Positions 19,608 to 33,770 of a DNA stretch of 64,000 nucleotides are shown here, one piece after another. Position 1 is the stretch's first letter. Each line of letters begins with the position of its first letter. The DNA lies in contig JARFIW010001346.1 in the NCBI GenBank assembly GCA_036346225.1, forward strand, positions 310,001-374,000, given 5' to 3'. The DNA is from Platerodrilus igneus. Its lineage: Eukaryota; Arthropoda; Insecta; Coleoptera; Lycidae. Position numbers and translations under genes: made by a program. The notes under the pieces are model-generated. The model ran no database searches and had not been told where the DNA came from. It was given only the letters and a program-made list of their open reading frames with translations.

Positions 19608-20900
19608 CTATCGGGCATAGTTTTTTTGTAATTTTAATTTAAAGAAAACTTTTGTTATACACACATGTAATATTGGTACATTCCTAAAATCTGCTTCGTT
19701 TGGATTTTCTGGCGTACTCTGCTGCAGGTAAATCGGTCTTAAGATTCCAGCAAAAGTCAGCTCGCATTCTGGGGATCCACTTTTCTTGGTAACGTGTTTC
19801 CATGGTGAATATTTCCTGATGAAAGCGTTCACCATGTTCGTCACTCACAGCTCCAAGATTGTTTGAAAAAATGTCCAGATGTGAATCTTTAGTAACATAT
19901 TACAGCCAAGTGCATTAGTTTTCCAGAAGCTCAGTTATCAGTTCTTTGTAGTTATCTGCCTTGTAATTTCCAAGGAAGTTATTAACACCGTTTTTAAAAG
20001 ATTTTCAAGCAGCAAGTTTACAGTCATTCAAACTGCCATCGAATCCAATATCATTCATTATTTTTCTTATATCCGGACCAATAAATATACCTTCTTTTAT
20101 TTTCGCATCACTTAAATTGGGGAACTTCTTTTTTAGGAACTGAAATCCACTTTCCTCCCGATCCATTGCTTTAACAAAATTTTTCATAAGACCTAGCTTA
20201 ATGTGTAGGGGGGAAGGTAAACTTTTTCAGGTTTTACTAGTGCTGGACTCACAATGTTCTTCTCTCCAACAGTCAATGTTTCTCTTTTTGGCTACTGTTT
20301 CTTAAGATAATGATTCTTTCTGTCTCTGCTCTTCCACTCGCATAAAAAGCAACAAAATTTTGTATAACCAAGTTGTAAACCAAGTAACAGAGCTATAACT
20401 TTAAGATCTTCACAAACATGCCATGAATGTTTCTCGCACTGCATCATATCCAACACAAGTTTCATACTTTCATATGTCTTTTTCATGTTAGCTGCATGAA
20501 CCAAAAAGATCGACGGGTATTTATACCCAACATGAAGAAGAACCGCTTTCAAACTACGTTTTGAAGAGTCTATAAAAAGACGCCATTCATCAGGATTATG
20601 GGTATGTCCAAAAGCTTCCAGTAAAGATTCTACATCATTGCAGTAAACTAAATCCGCACACTGTGAGAAAAAACATTCGAAGTCACACTGCCTGTCACGG
20701 AAACCACTTATTTTTGCGTTGCGTTGTAACAGATTCCATCCTTTCAGTCGTGATGCTAGTATCTCAGCTTGATTGTTGGATAAATGTAAATCACGAACGA
20801 GATCATTTAGTTCAGACTGATGTGCGGTTCAGTATTTGTATTTTCTAAAAAGTCTTCTTTCTTTATCATCCGATAAATCTGCGCAACCTTGGACATAATT
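19608..20900 (-). pseudogene. Broken copy of an arthropod repeat-borne gene family, function unknown
   Basis: Several frames together give a consistent protein. It has RDLHLSNNQAEILASRLKGW (near 20770), an open block with MQCEKHSWHVCEDLKVIALL and FCCFLCEWKSRDRK (20552-20292), YLPPLHIKLGLMKNFVKAMD (near 20200), FPNLSDAKIKEGIFIGPDIR (20130-20060) and GERFHQEIFTMETRYQEKW (near 19790). I remember this order of motifs from many multi-copy, uncharacterised proteins in spider, aphid and hydra gene sets, which suggests that it travels with a mobile element. The CCFLCEW cysteines and the D/E/H residues could form a nuclease-like site, but I cannot show it. No inverted repeats were found at its ends. 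Confidence 0.65.
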
Positions 20901-20999
20901 GCTAGTTATGTAATTTGGATGAATCATAGTAATGTGTCATTTGCAAATGATTTCATTAATGTGTTGAAATAATAAAATTACATTATTATTTATCCTGGA

Positions 21000-23900
21000 C
21001 ATTAAGAACAAAAATAAAATGTTTAGTTTGATTAGCAAGATACATATTGAAAAAAAATCAACTTATTATTATTAAACAAGCATAGTTAGTGCACATGTTA
21101 CGTGCTAAATAAAAAATAACAATTACAAAAACTGACCTCATATTCGGAATCAACGCTCAAAAATACATAAGAATCAGCAAATGTTATTCTTGTAACAAAA
21201 TCTTTGTGGACCAGTGTTATGTAACGAATTCAATACTATACCAATTCTTAAATAAATAAAAGAAAAACTGCTTGCTGAGACTATAATGAACAACATCAAT
21301 ACAACAAAGATTAATATTGAATGTCACTTCATTCCTTACCTAGAATATTAAGTAATACATATTTTAGCAAGGTTAAATAGTGTTCCCTTAGCAAATTATC
21401 AATATAACAAACACAATTAAGTAAGACAAATGTACTACCGCAACAAGAGCGGAAGATACTACTATAATTTTAAATTCAAATCGATAAAAACCTCTTGCTA
21501 AGATTATAGCAAAAAAAAAATATCAACAAATTTAAGGCAAAATAACATTGAAGTATCTCGTCTAAAACATTTAAGTAATTAATGTTTTAGCGAGGTTCAA
21601 TATTCACTTCTATGCTTAATAATTAATATTAACCAACATATGAAAAATAAAATAAACGCATTTCAGTAACATGTACGGAATAACATACAGAAATAAATTT
21701 TTAATTAAACATTGGCAACCAACTTACTAATGCTATAATAAGCATACATCAATATACGATAAAGTTAATACTGAATGACACAAACGTTCCTAACTTAGAA
21801 TATATAAATATTTTGATAGAATTAAATATTGTTTTCTTAACAAGTAATAGCCATTAACAAAAGCAACTAAAACGACAAACGTTTTATGGCAACAAGAACA
21901 GAAGAGATTACAGCAATAATTTTAAAATTAAATTCATACAAAATCTTTCAAAATTGTGATGCGTATTTACAAATTTCACAAATTTTAAAATAAAATAATA
22001 TTGAACTATCTTGTCTAAAACGTTTAAGTAATTAATGTTTTAACAAGAAGCAATATTACTTTTTTAAAGTCATAATCAACATTAATTAAGCTTTAGAGAA
22101 AGAAACAAACAGAGTCCTGCAACATGTACAAAATAGCATACTAAAATAATGCTTGAATTAAATATAGAAGATATACTAACACTGATATTATTTACCTAGA
22201 ATATTTAAATAGTAAATATCTTGATAACATCAAATACTGTTTCCTCAGCAAAAATAAATATCAAGAAATGTAATTAAGTGAGCCATGTGTACTTCCACAA
22301 TAGAGGCGAAAAGATAACAGCATAATTTTAAAGTCGAATTAATAGAAAACCTTCTCAGTATAGCGAAAAAAATTAGTAAATTCTAAGACTAATAATATTG
22401 AACTGTCTCATCTAAAGCATTTCCGTAATTAATTATTTAACAAAGGGTAATATTACTTCCAATGCTTAATAAATTTTATAAATTAAATTATATAATAAAT
22501 AAAATGTATTTTAGCAACATGTGCAGAATCGCATACTGAATTAATTTTTCATTTAGACTTAAAAAACATACTTGCTAAGAGTGTAATAAATATACATCAA
22601 TACCACAAATATTAATATTGAATGACATCAACATTCCTAATCTACAACATTTATATAAATATTTTGATACGATTAAATATTGTTTTTTCAAATAATAGAT
22701 ATTAGCAAATGCAACTAACTAAGACAAGCATTTTCCCTCAACAAAGGTAGAAAAGAGTACTGCAATAATTTTAAAATCAGATTAATAAGAAAATCTTTAA
22801 AAATTGTAATGAATACTCATCAATTCCCCAATTTTTAAGATAGAATAATATTGAGCTATCCCGTCTAAAACATTTAGGGGTTAATGTTTTGACAAGATGC
22901 AATATTACTTTGTTAACGTTATAATTAACATTAATCAAACTATAGAATAAGACACACGCACTCCAGCAAAATATACGGAATAGCTTACTGAAATAATTCT
23001 TTAATAAAATACAAAAAACATATTTACTAACTGTATAATGAACATGCATTCCTACGACAAAGATTAATATTGAATGACACCAACACCCTAACCTACAACA
23101 TTTATTTAAATATTTTGACACGATTAAATATTGTTTTCTCAAATAATAGATATTAGCAAATACAACTAAGGCAAGCGTTTTCCCTCAACAAAGAATGAAA
23201 AGGGTACTTCAATAATTTTAAAATCATACTAAAAGAAACCTTTAAAAATTATAATGAATATTCATCAATTTCATAATTTTTAAGACAAAGTGATATTGAA
23301 TTATCCCGTCTAAAACATTTAGGGGTTAATGTTTTGACAAGATGCAATATTACTTTGTTAACGTTATAATTAACATTAATCAAACTATAGAATACAACAT
23401 ACGCATTCTAGTAAAATGTACGGAATAGCTTACTGAAATAATTCTTTAATTAAATACAAAAGACATATTTACTAACTGTATAATGAACATAAGTTCCTAT
23501 GACAAAGAGTTGAACGATACCAATATCCTAACCTACAACATTTATATAAATATTTTGACACGATTAAATATTGTTGTCTCAGCAAGTAATAGAAATGAAC
23601 AAATGCAACTAAATAAAGCAAACATTTTCTTCCAAAAAGGGCAAAAAGAATACTGAGAGAATAAAAAAGTATTTGCCAAGAGTATAATGAATACACATCA
23701 ATTTGACAAATTTAAGACAAACAAATATGTACTATCTCGTCTAAAACATTTAAGAGATTAATGATTTAACAAGATATAATGGTACTTTATTAACTTAATA
23801 GATAATATTGATCAAACTGTAGAATAAAACCAACGCTTTCTATAACATGTACGGAATAGCATACTGAAATAATTCTATAATTAAATAGAAAAAACAACCT

Positions 23901-24545
23901 AATACTGATATTCCCTACCAAGAACATTTCTATGGTAAATATTTTGGTAACATTAAATATTGCTTCCTTAGCAAAAAAAAAGATAGATACTAACAAATGC
24001 AATTAAGTAACAAAAATGTTCTCACGTAGCAAGGGCGGCAGATTCAATATAATTTTAAAGCTGAATTTATAAAAATCTTGCAATTTTAACACAAATAATA
24101 GTGAACGGAACAGTATACTGAAGTAATTTTGTAATTAAATGTAGAAGACATACTTGCTAATAGTATAATAAATATACATCAATAAAGAAGACATTAAATA
24201 ACACTGACATGTCTAACATACAACCTTTATATAATATTACGATTTCTCTGCAAGTATTAAATATTAAAAATGCGACTATATAAGAAAAACGTTTTCTCTC
24301 AACAAACGAGAACAAAATAGAGCAATTATTTTAAAATGAAATTGATAAAACATTTTGGTCAATATTATACAAATCAATTTGATAAACTTTAAGAAGAATT
24401 GACATTGAACTATCTCGTCTAAAACATTTACGTCATTAATGTTTTAACAAAATTCAGTACTACTTTATTAACTTAATAATTAATATTAATCAAACTATAA
24501 AATAAACCAAATACATTCCAACAACATATACGGAATAGAATACTG
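21000..24545. repeat. AT-rich satellite, period about 440 bp, seven or eight diverged copies
   Basis: The marker phrase CTAAAACATTTAAGTAATTAATG recurs in variants near 21560, 22010, 22406, 22860, 23307, 23740 and 24415. Other phrases (ACATGTACGGAATAGCATACTGAAATAATT; TTTTGATACGATTAAATATTG) recur with the same spacing. Copies differ by roughly 15 to 25 percent by eye. The last interval is longer (about 675 bp). No genes. Confidence 0.85.
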
Positions 24546-24550
24546 AAATA

Positions 24551-25825
24551 GCCCTCTCGCTTACTCGCCCCTCACTCTCAACCTCTCGTTCCCTCTCTCA
24601 CCCCTCACTCCCCCTTTCTACGGCTCCCTTTGCCAGCCGCTCTTTCTCTCTCAATATCGACCTCTCTCTCTCTCTCTCCCTCTTCTCCTATATCCCTGAC
24701 TTCTCCCCCACCTTCTGGCTCTCACCCTAGATTCCTCTCTCACTCTCTGACTCCCCTGCCTCACACTCTCCCACTCTAACTCTATCGCTACCCCTCTCAC
24801 ACGCTCTATTTCACTCGCTAACCCTCTCCTTCCCCCTCTTTACTTCGTCTTTCTCCCATTCACTCTCTACCTCCGATCACACTATCCCTTTCTAAACCTC
24901 TCCCTCTCTTTATTTCTCCCCCTCTAGCTACTTTTTTTTTGCACCCTCCCCATATACGTCTCTTCCTCTCTTCCTGCTAGCACCTCTCCCTGTTTCCCTC
25001 TCTGCTTCTTTTTTATCCTATCTCCTTTTCTTTCTCATTTTCTCACTCTCTGTCTATTCCCTCTTTCCTTCGCTTATTTCTCTCTATCGGTCCCCTTTAT
25101 TTCTCTCCACTCTCTCTCTTACTTTCTCCGTTTCTCTGTCTCCCTCTCCGTCTCACTTATCTCACCCTTTTCTCTCAATCTCCCCGATCGCTCTCTCACT
25201 CTCCCTATCCCTCTTCCTTTCCGCTCCCCCTCCTACACCATTTGGTCTCTCTCCACTCCCCATTTCCGCCACGCCCTATATCTCCTCCCACTCCCTCCTC
25301 TTACCTATGGCACCTTTTCTTCAACTTTCCTTCATACCCCTTCTCCGTAACCTACCTCCTACCTCTTTCATCATCCCCTATAACTCCTCCTTACTATCTT
25401 TTCCTATCTCTTCCTATTATTCTTCTTCTCCTTCACCCTGTGCTCTCTAAGTGCTATCTCTAGCCCTCCCCGCATAGCTTTCCTCATCGCCATTTCTTCC
25501 TATCACCCCTTTTCCATTCTAACTCCTACACCGACTCTCTCCTTTTTTTCTCCTTCTAGCTGTAGCCTTTTCTCCCTCTTATACTACTCCTCTCCCACTA
25601 CCTCAATTTCTCCTTTGCCTTTTTGGTTACTCCCTTCATCTCAATTACACTTTCTCTCATCTATCAATTTTTTTTCCCCTCTCCCTGGGTCACTATCTTT
25701 CCTCACCTTTTCTTTAATCTTACTCTACCTTTCCTTCCGTCATTCTTCCTATCCCATTTACACCTTGCTTTTTGCCCCTGTTTTTTCTCCAGCACTTTGT
25801 CTTTCTCCATAATCTTTCTCTGTTC
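24551..25825. repeat. Polypyrimidine block 1 (C/T on the + strand)
   Basis: Begins abruptly after the satellite. More than nine bases in ten are C or T, with short CTCTCT runs and no fixed short period. Confidence 0.9.
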
Positions 25826-25853
25826 CGAAAATAAATTGGGATATTAGGAACGA

Positions 25854-26125
25854 ATTGCTGAGGTATTACGGATCTCTCCCCTTATCATTTTTGTTTGTGT
25901 CTTGTTGACCGGTCACACTCCAAAATCAACGCTAAGGATACCATTATATAAACCCTATTTTTAGTGTTAGTTACAGTTTGTAGATTTCTTTTATTTATGA
26001 TCGATTAATTTAAAACTAGATTTAATTTGAAGAACGTTTATTTCGCGTTTAAACCCAATGTAGTACCCTCGGGTGGAGCACTTGGAACGTGGTCGCTAGT
26101 ATAGCGGCCCTTATACACATTATAA
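25854..26125. repeat. 270-bp module, copy 1, preceding a polypyrimidine block
   Basis: Ordinary-composition DNA with landmarks GGTATTAC, TGTCTTGTTGACCGG, CACACTCCAAAATCAA, CGTTTAAACCCAATGT, GGTGGAGCA and CATTATAATGTCTTT. A diverged copy lies at 39724-40009, and in both places C/T-rich DNA follows at once. Confidence 0.8.
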
Positions 26126-29100
26126 TGTCTTTCTCTCTTCCCCTTCTTTCCTACTTCTTTCTCCCTCTACCTACCACTTCCTTCTTTCCACCTCTCTGTT
26201 CTTCTCTACGTTCTCTCTTTTACAACCCTCACCTTTTCCATCTCGTCCTTTCCTTCTTCCTCACCCGCTGCGTCGCCCATTTCCTTTTCTGTTTGCTCTC
26301 GTTTTCTCGCTTTCTCGCCTTTTCCCTCTTCTACTACTTTTTCCTCTTCCATCTTCGCTTCCCCCCTCTCTCCGCTTCCTCGTACCACTTTTCCTCTCTA
26401 TCACTCTTTCGCTCAATCTAGTTTTTGACCTTCCCTCTCGCTCTCTCGCACTCCTGCATTTTTTGTTCCGCCCTATCCCTAATTGCTATCTCCCTCTTTC
26501 CATCCCCTTCCGTATAATGTCAATCACCATTCCTTTCGCGATTTTTCTTGCTTCTTCTTTGTTTGCCACTACATCCCCTAATCCTGTTTTCCCTATCTTT
26601 TATTTTCTCGTCTTCTATCTCACATCTGACCCTCTTTCTCTGACTTTCTTTCTCTCCCCACTCTTTTCCGCTTTATCTTCCGTACCCGTTTCTTATCGAT
26701 CGTTATGTTTTCCACACTTTGCTTTTTCACTGAGCCTCTGCTTCTCTCTCTCCCCATCACCTTCTTTTTTTTCCTGCTGTTCTCCCTTTAGTTCTATCTC
26801 GCTTTCTCTTTTAGTTTCCTCCCCATTACCTTATCTACTTTCTTCCCCATTAAATATTCCATTCCGTCGCGCTCTTTCTCCCTCTCTCTTGTTTGACGCC
26901 TCCTTCCCCCTTCTTTCTGTCTCTACTTTTCTTCCACATCTCCTCCCCTTTTTCAACTATTCATTTTTCTCTCTCAACTACTTCTTTCTCCTCTCACTCT
27001 ACAGTTCCATTTTATTCTACCCATCCTCCCCTTTCATTTCCCGCTCCATCTCCTTCTCCTTCTTTTTTACTTTTCGCCTTTCTTACTGCTGTCTTATATT
27101 GCACTCCTTCCTTTTTTTCTTCCCTAGCTTTATATCTCTCTCCGCTTTTTATTCTTATTGCTTTTTCCCTCACTCGTCCCCCTATCTTTTCCAACATTCT
27201 CTATCTTCGCTCTATCTCGTTTCCTTCTTTTTCTCCTCTTTTTCCATCTCCGGCTCTCATCATTTTCCATCGCCCTTGCCTGCTCCTCTATCAATCCACC
27301 ACCCTCTCCCTCACTTCTGTTTTTATTATCCCGTGCCTACTATTCCTTCTCTCCCTCCCTATTTTTCCTGATCTCTCTCACTTCCTTTCCCATTCTCGTC
27401 ACCCACTCTTCCGCTCCCTCTCTACCTTTTCATCTACAATTAATCCCTTTTCTTTTGCTTCCCGACCTCTACATACATCCCTTTCATTCGCTTTTCTTTC
27501 TGCTTATTCTTTCATACTTCTCACTCTCTCCTCATCTTTTCTTTCTCCCTTACCCTCTTACTCTCTTTCTTTTTTTCCCTTTTTATCCCCCACTTCCTTA
27601 CACTCTTCCTCTTTCTTTCCCTGCAGCTCTGTCTCAATATATCCCTATATCCCCCTTCCACCCTTGCTTACACTCCTTTTTTGCTTTCTCTTTCTTTCCC
27701 TATCCTTCTATCTCTCTTTCACACTCTCCCTTATTTTTCACCGATACCTCTATATTTCTTTTTTTCAGTCCCGTTTTATTTCCTCCTCTTTCTTCCTCTC
27801 CTTTTCTGTTTTAAATATTTCTTTTTACCTCCCACATTTTTGCATTACACTTTTACTCTCACTCTCTATCACATTTTCACTCTTTCACTTTAGCTTTCCT
27901 CTGCCTTCTCTCTTGCTATACCTAGAATTTCCCGCTTTTTCTGCGTCTCCCTCACTTGCCATCTCCTTCTTTCTTTTCCTCTTTTTTTCGTTAAATTTCA
28001 AATTTCATCACCTTCTAGCTTTCGCTCTCTATCGCTCTCACTTGCCCTTCACTCTCACACTTTCTTTTTCTCTAATTTCATCTTTCTACCCTTCTCTATC
28101 CGTCACCCTCATCTTCGTTTTCGACTTTCTCTTCTCTCTCACCCCTTTATTTATTTCTTTAAGTCCTATGCATCCGCTCCATCTCCTACCCATCGCTTTT
28201 TCTCTGCTACTCTCCTTTTTTACGCCCCTCCTCTTCCTCTACACCCTCTAACCTCTAACTTCTTTTTATCCCTCTTTCGTCCTGAGTCTAGCTCTACTCA
28301 CTCTGCCTTTACGTTCCCTCTTTTTGCTTCCTCTCCTTCTCTCATTCACTATACTTCCCCTTTCTCTCTCTTCTTTCTTTCTCACTTACCTTTTCCCTTT
28401 TCCTCTTCTTTTTCCTACATCTATCCCGCTGCCACTCATTGTTCCTCTCATTCTTCTTTCTACTTCCTTTTTCCCAAACTTTTCTATTCTTTACCCGCTC
28501 TTTTTCTCTCTCCGTTTTCCTTCACCGTTACTTCCGTTTATCTCCCGTCCCTCTTCCATTTCTCATCTTCCTTATTTTCTCTTTCTTCCAATTTCTCTAT
28601 CACCCCTTTCCTCTCACCACCCATTTCTTCTCTCTCTTCCATTTTCCTTTACCGCTCTTCTTTCTCCTGTTCCTCTCCTTCTCTTCTTTATCTCCCTCTA
28701 CTAGTCCTTCATTTTCTAGTTTCGCCTCGACTACCACCTACACCTCTTGTTCAATTACGTCGGTGTCGATCTCTCTCTACCTTTACATCTCTTTTGCCCT
28801 CTCCTGAATTCTCTCCGAACGCTTTCGGCTTCCTCTTCTCCCTCTTTCGCTTTTACTGTTCTTCCCGTATATTTTTTACTTTTTTTCATCCCTCTTTATT
28901 ATTCTCTCCATCACCACATTTTTCTCCACCTATACCTTTCGTCCTCTCGCTTTCTCTTTCTATCCTTCACTTTTATTTTTTTTCTTTCTCTCCTATTCTT
29001 TTCCGCCACTCCAACATCTCCCTCTCGCTTTTTTGTTGCCTCTCTTCAACCTTTTTTTCTCTTCTATCCACCTCCCCATCATTTACTTCCTTCTTTACCT

Positions 29101-32100
29101 TCTTTTCCATTTTCTCTACCTCTCCTTTTTGCTTGCTCTTTTCCTTTCGCTCTCGCGCGTCTCTCCCTACCTTCCCATTAAATTTATACCTCTGACAATA
29201 CTACTGCGTTACCTCTTTTTCCATCCGCCACAGTCTCTGCTTCCATTAGGCCACTCCAATTTCCTCGTCTATGGTTACTTCCTTTCCTTCCCCTTCATTC
29301 TCTATTTTTCTCCATCTCCCATATTCTCTTCCTCTATTTTATATCCTTTCTCTCCGCCTCTCTTCCGCTTTTCCTTTTTCATTTTCCCCTCCTTTTCATC
29401 TCACTTTCGCACTTTGTCCCTCTCTGTTTTTCTCTCTTCCCGCACCCTTCACCCGTCGTTTTTCCTCTTCTTTTTTCTCACTTTTTCTCTACCCTTTCCG
29501 TTTCTTTCTCCCCTCTCGCTTTGTTTCCTTCTTTTTCCCCCTCCCTAACGGCCGCTGTTCTTCACCCTTTCCTCTCTTCTATTCTATACCCTTTGACCCT
29601 TCCTCTTGTTATATTCTTCTATCTTCAACTCCCTCTTCTTTGCTTCCTCTCGCCATCTTGCTCTCATCACGTATTAGCTTTTCCTTTTCTCGCTGATCTT
29701 CTAACTTTCCGTATTTCAATCTTTTTTCCTTTCCTTCTCTTTCTCTCTCTTGATCTTGCTCTAACGCAACTTTTCCTCATTCTTTCTTTTTCCGTTTTTT
29801 TCCTCTATTTCATGTCCCCTTCTTTCGACACTCTCCTCCAATAACTCATCTCCCCTCTTTCTCATCATCCTTCTCTCATTTTCCTACTACATTCCTATAG
29901 TTTCTATACTTCTTTCTACAGTATCTTCTTCCTCCCCTTCCCCAACCATTTTCACTCTCCAACAGGTCCTATCTCTCCCTTTAAATTAGCGTCTACCCAA
30001 TTCCGTCTCTCCTCTTTCCTCTCCCCATCTTCTTTTCTTCCTTCTTTCTCAATTCACCTCTCTCACATCTCTGTATCTCTCATTTTCTCTACGACCCTCC
30101 GTCTCTCTTCCTTTCTTCTTCGTTTTCTTTGTCTCTCCCTTTCCCTCTCGATCTTGCTTTATTGTCCTTCCGCTCCCTCCCTATTTCTTTCTTCCTCCTT
30201 TCTTTCTTTCAGCACCCCGTGTTCCAATTACTTTTCCTCCCTCTCTTTCCTGACCACTACTTTCTTTTCTGGATCTCATACTCCCCCCAATGCCTCTACA
30301 CCTTTCTCACCCACACTCCTCCAACATGTACCCTTCCCTTCCCAAGCCCCAAAACCGCCCTTTACTTATTTTTTACTGTTTTTTTTTCTCACTTTACCTC
30401 TCTCATCTCTCCATACTTTCCTCGCTCTTTCTTGTCTTTCACTCACTACCCCTCTCTTATTGCCATTTTCCTCAATCTCCCCTAACAACCCTCTTTGATC
30501 TTACGCATCACCTTTCCTTCGCCCTCTTTTCTTTTTCTTATATGTTTCGCCTCACATACTATCCCTCGCTAACCGCCGTGTGCTATCGTTTTTACCACTC
30601 ACTTCCCGCAGCGACTTCCTCACCCTCTTGTTTTCCCTCACGCTCTCTCTCTCTACGCTATCCTACTTCAACGTCTGTTCACTCTACCACTTCATGTCAC
30701 ACTTTGCTTTTTTCATTCTCTCGCTCTCGTTTTGTCCTTAACCCCGCATACTCACTGCCTTTCCCTCGCCTCACTCCCAACCCTTTACTTCTTCATGTGT
30801 TTCCCCATATCTCTCACACTATTCCTACACTTCTCCTTCTCCATTTTTTCCGTTTGCTTTTTCCTCAACGTATGCTTCTCCTTTCCCCTTTCAGTTTTCC
30901 TCTTGCTTTTTTCCCACTCCCCAAGCTTCTGCTTTACATCTTTGCTTCTTTACTCTTCCCACGTTCCTCTCTTCCAACGCCCATATCCTTTTCCTTATCT
31001 CTTATTTTCCGCCGCTTTTTCCTTCTCCCATGCCATTCCCCACTCTTTTGTCTCCAACTCTTTCTTCTTCTCTTTTTCTCCGCCCGGTTTACTCTTCACT
31101 TGCACACCTCCCCATATCTCCTCTTCCTGTTATTGTTCGTCGTCCTTCCCACTCCCTTTTGCGTTTCCTCTCTCTCTCTCTCTTCAACCCTTGTTCATTT
31201 CTTTCTCCTTATGTCCCTCACACTACCTTTTTTTTGCGTTTTATCTATCTTTTCGCGATCCTCTCCCTCGCCTTTTACCAACCCTTTTCTTATCTTTTCC
31301 CTCATACTCTTTCAAAAACGATACCTTTCCATCTCCCTCTTTTTATCTGACTCCTCTTCCTTTCTGCCTATTTCTGCCTCTTTTCGTTTCTTTCCCTCAC
31401 TTCACTATCTTCTCCTTCTCACTCTCTCATTTTGTTTTATCCATTTTTACACTCTTATCCTTCTTTTCTTTCCACTTATCCTTTTCTTTCCATTCCTACT
31501 CTCTACCTATCAGGCTCCCTCTTCTATTCTCTTTTTCCTTCTACCTCTCCCTTTCGCCCAAACCCACCTCCTCTTCTTCTCCCAATACCTTTCCGTTGTT
31601 CTCTTTAAATTTATCTTTCCCTCATTCGACCCCTCGCCGGTTCGCTCTTACTACTTCTCACTCTACTGCTTGATACTTTACTTTCTCCTCTACCTATAGT
31701 TTCTCACTCTCTCTGTATTCCTTCTCGCTATATCCCCCCTTATCAGTTCCCTATTCTTCTTCTTCTTTCTTTATTTTGTCTCTCCCTTAATACCATCTCC
31801 TTCCCTCCCCCTCACGTTTTTCTCTCACTACCATTTTCCTATTCCTATTTACTTCTCTCCTCATTCCTTCATCTCCTTCCTCTCTCTTTTGCTCCACATC
31901 ACGCTCTTTTTTTCACTCTCGCCTCCTTCCTCATCCGCCTTTACATAATCTGTCTCATTCATTTCCTTTCTATTACCCTCTCTCTTTTCTTCTCTTCTTT
32001 TTTCTTCGTTTCTCCCTCCACCCCTTTACCACCTCTCTATCTTCTCTTCTCTTACCTATTTTATTCCCGCTCACGTTTCCTTTTTCATTTGATCTCTCTA

Positions 32101-32442
32101 GCTCTCCCTCCTACGCTCTCTTTTCTTTATTTCTCTTTCCTCTCTCCCTCTCACAGTCAATCGCCTTTTCCTTCTTTCACTTTCTTCACTCTACCTCACC
32201 TACACATTTTCTCACCCCTGTTCATCTCTCTGTCTTTCACCAACTACCTCTCCTTGTCCCAATCCGTGATCTCTCTCCAAATATTTTCTTTTTCAACTTT
32301 TCTATTCCGTTGTCTCCCATTTTCTTTTCATATACCTCTACCTACCCCTCTTCCTTTCCGTTCACATCTCCATCACTCCACCCTTTCGTTTTCATCACCC
32401 TCACTCACCCTTTTCTATTTCCTTTTCTTGACCCCTTACTAT
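26126..32442. repeat. Polypyrimidine block 2 (6.3 kb)
   Basis: Almost pure C/T on the + strand. Very long open frames appear on the + strand because all stop codons need A or G; the predicted products are only Ser, Leu, Phe and Pro. They should not be annotated as genes. The part 30660-32420 is repeated, diverged, at 34440-35980. Confidence 0.9.
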
Positions 32443-32686
32443 TTTATTTATTTATTTATTTCCCAAAACAGCTTATTTGATATGGCGCCTAACATTTTAA
32501 ACCATACCGTTCTATGCCCTATTGTACACGTGCTATATTTGATGTTTTGCTGTTAGTTTTATTTTAACTTAACCTATTTTACCTACTTAACTGCTACATA
32601 CTGTTGTAACACCTTACTAGACCCCGACCTTCGGCAACCTGAGGTTGGAGTAAGATCAAAATGTTTCAGTATTGCTGTGTTTGCGC

Positions 32687-32689
<3 letters not shown>

Positions 32690-32725
<36 letters not shown>

Positions 32726-32800
32726 ATGGTGTGCGAGTGTGTGTGTGTATGTGTGCGTGTGTGCATGTGTGTGTGTGTGCGTGTGTACATGTGTGCAATG
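32690..32800. repeat. (GT)n microsatellite
   Basis: Long GT run with some GC, AT and CA steps; a second, shorter run lies at 32900-32970. Part of the 3' end of the retrotransposon. Confidence 0.95.
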
Positions 32801-33265
32801 TCTTAGGTTAGTCCACACAACCAAAATGTGAGTTCGGAGTACTTAGTACTCACCTTGCGTGTTATGCGCACTTTCCCTATACTAGATGCTTGGCTCTGTG
32901 TGCGTTTATGTGTGCGTGTGTGTGTGAGTGTGTGCATGTGTGTGTTGGTGTGTGTGCGTGTGTGTGTGTGCTTAGATGTGAGTATATATTAATATGTTAA
33001 TATTTTAGTTTTCATACTTGTATTATTTGATCAAGTTATTGGTTGTTTGTTATTGTAATTTGTTAGGAAGTGTTCGTCCCTAATCTGGCTAAATTTTATT
33101 TTCCCTCCCAACCAGAAATATTTTGTATCACTGGTTGTATCTTGCCTTTCTTGTAGGTAGTCCATCCCGGATTCCGGAAGAAGATGTTGCCATATCTTCC
33201 GGCCTTGGTTAGACTCATAAGTAGGGGATGTTTTGTTATCCACTTGAATGTTGTGATCTGGTGGG

Positions 33266-33770
33266 TTATATTATTCTTCTGAGATGCCGTATGTATTCGT
33301 CATGAGCCTTTTTGGTAATAATTTGTGTAGCATTATTTAAGTGAGCGGTCATTTCCGGATCTCGTAGCAATTGGTATGTTGTTTTGTCCCTTATACTGTT
33401 TCGTATTCCCTGTAGTTCTTGTTGCAGTCCAGGACACTCCCTCAGTAGATGTTCCGGGTTTCCTTCTGCTCCGCATGCGCATGTATTGTTTTCTACAAAG
33501 TTTATCCTATGTCTATATGTGGGGTATGGTCCGTGTCCCGTTAGGAAGTGTATTAGTCCGTCTGAGGGTTTAATGTGCGTCATGTCCAGTCTTTCTTGTA
33601 CATTTGGTAGCAGTGCATAAGTTCGTCTTCCGGTTGTAGCATTATTCCAACGTAGTTGCCATTCTTGTATTATTGCTGCATTTATGTCTCGTTTTGTGTG
33701 CGTTTCCCGACCTAATATTTTCCTGATTTTTGTTTGGTCTTCTCTTTTTAGCCAGTATATTGCGGCCCTT
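33266..33770 (-). pseudogene. C-terminus of a non-LTR retrotransposon ORF2 protein
   Basis: The frame 33583-33266 is open and ends at its natural stop; the first part (33770-33600) is in another frame. The HLLRECP motif with its three cysteines and one histidine is intact. It lies after the RNase H domain in the full protein. Reverse transcriptase itself is missing. Confidence 0.75.

Noticed and set aside
21000..24545. CRISPR-like array
   Set aside because: Period of about 440 bp with diverged copies and no spacer/repeat alternation; eukaryotic satellite.
32583..32798. His-Thr repeat protein on the minus strand
   Set aside because: Translation of a GT/AC microsatellite.
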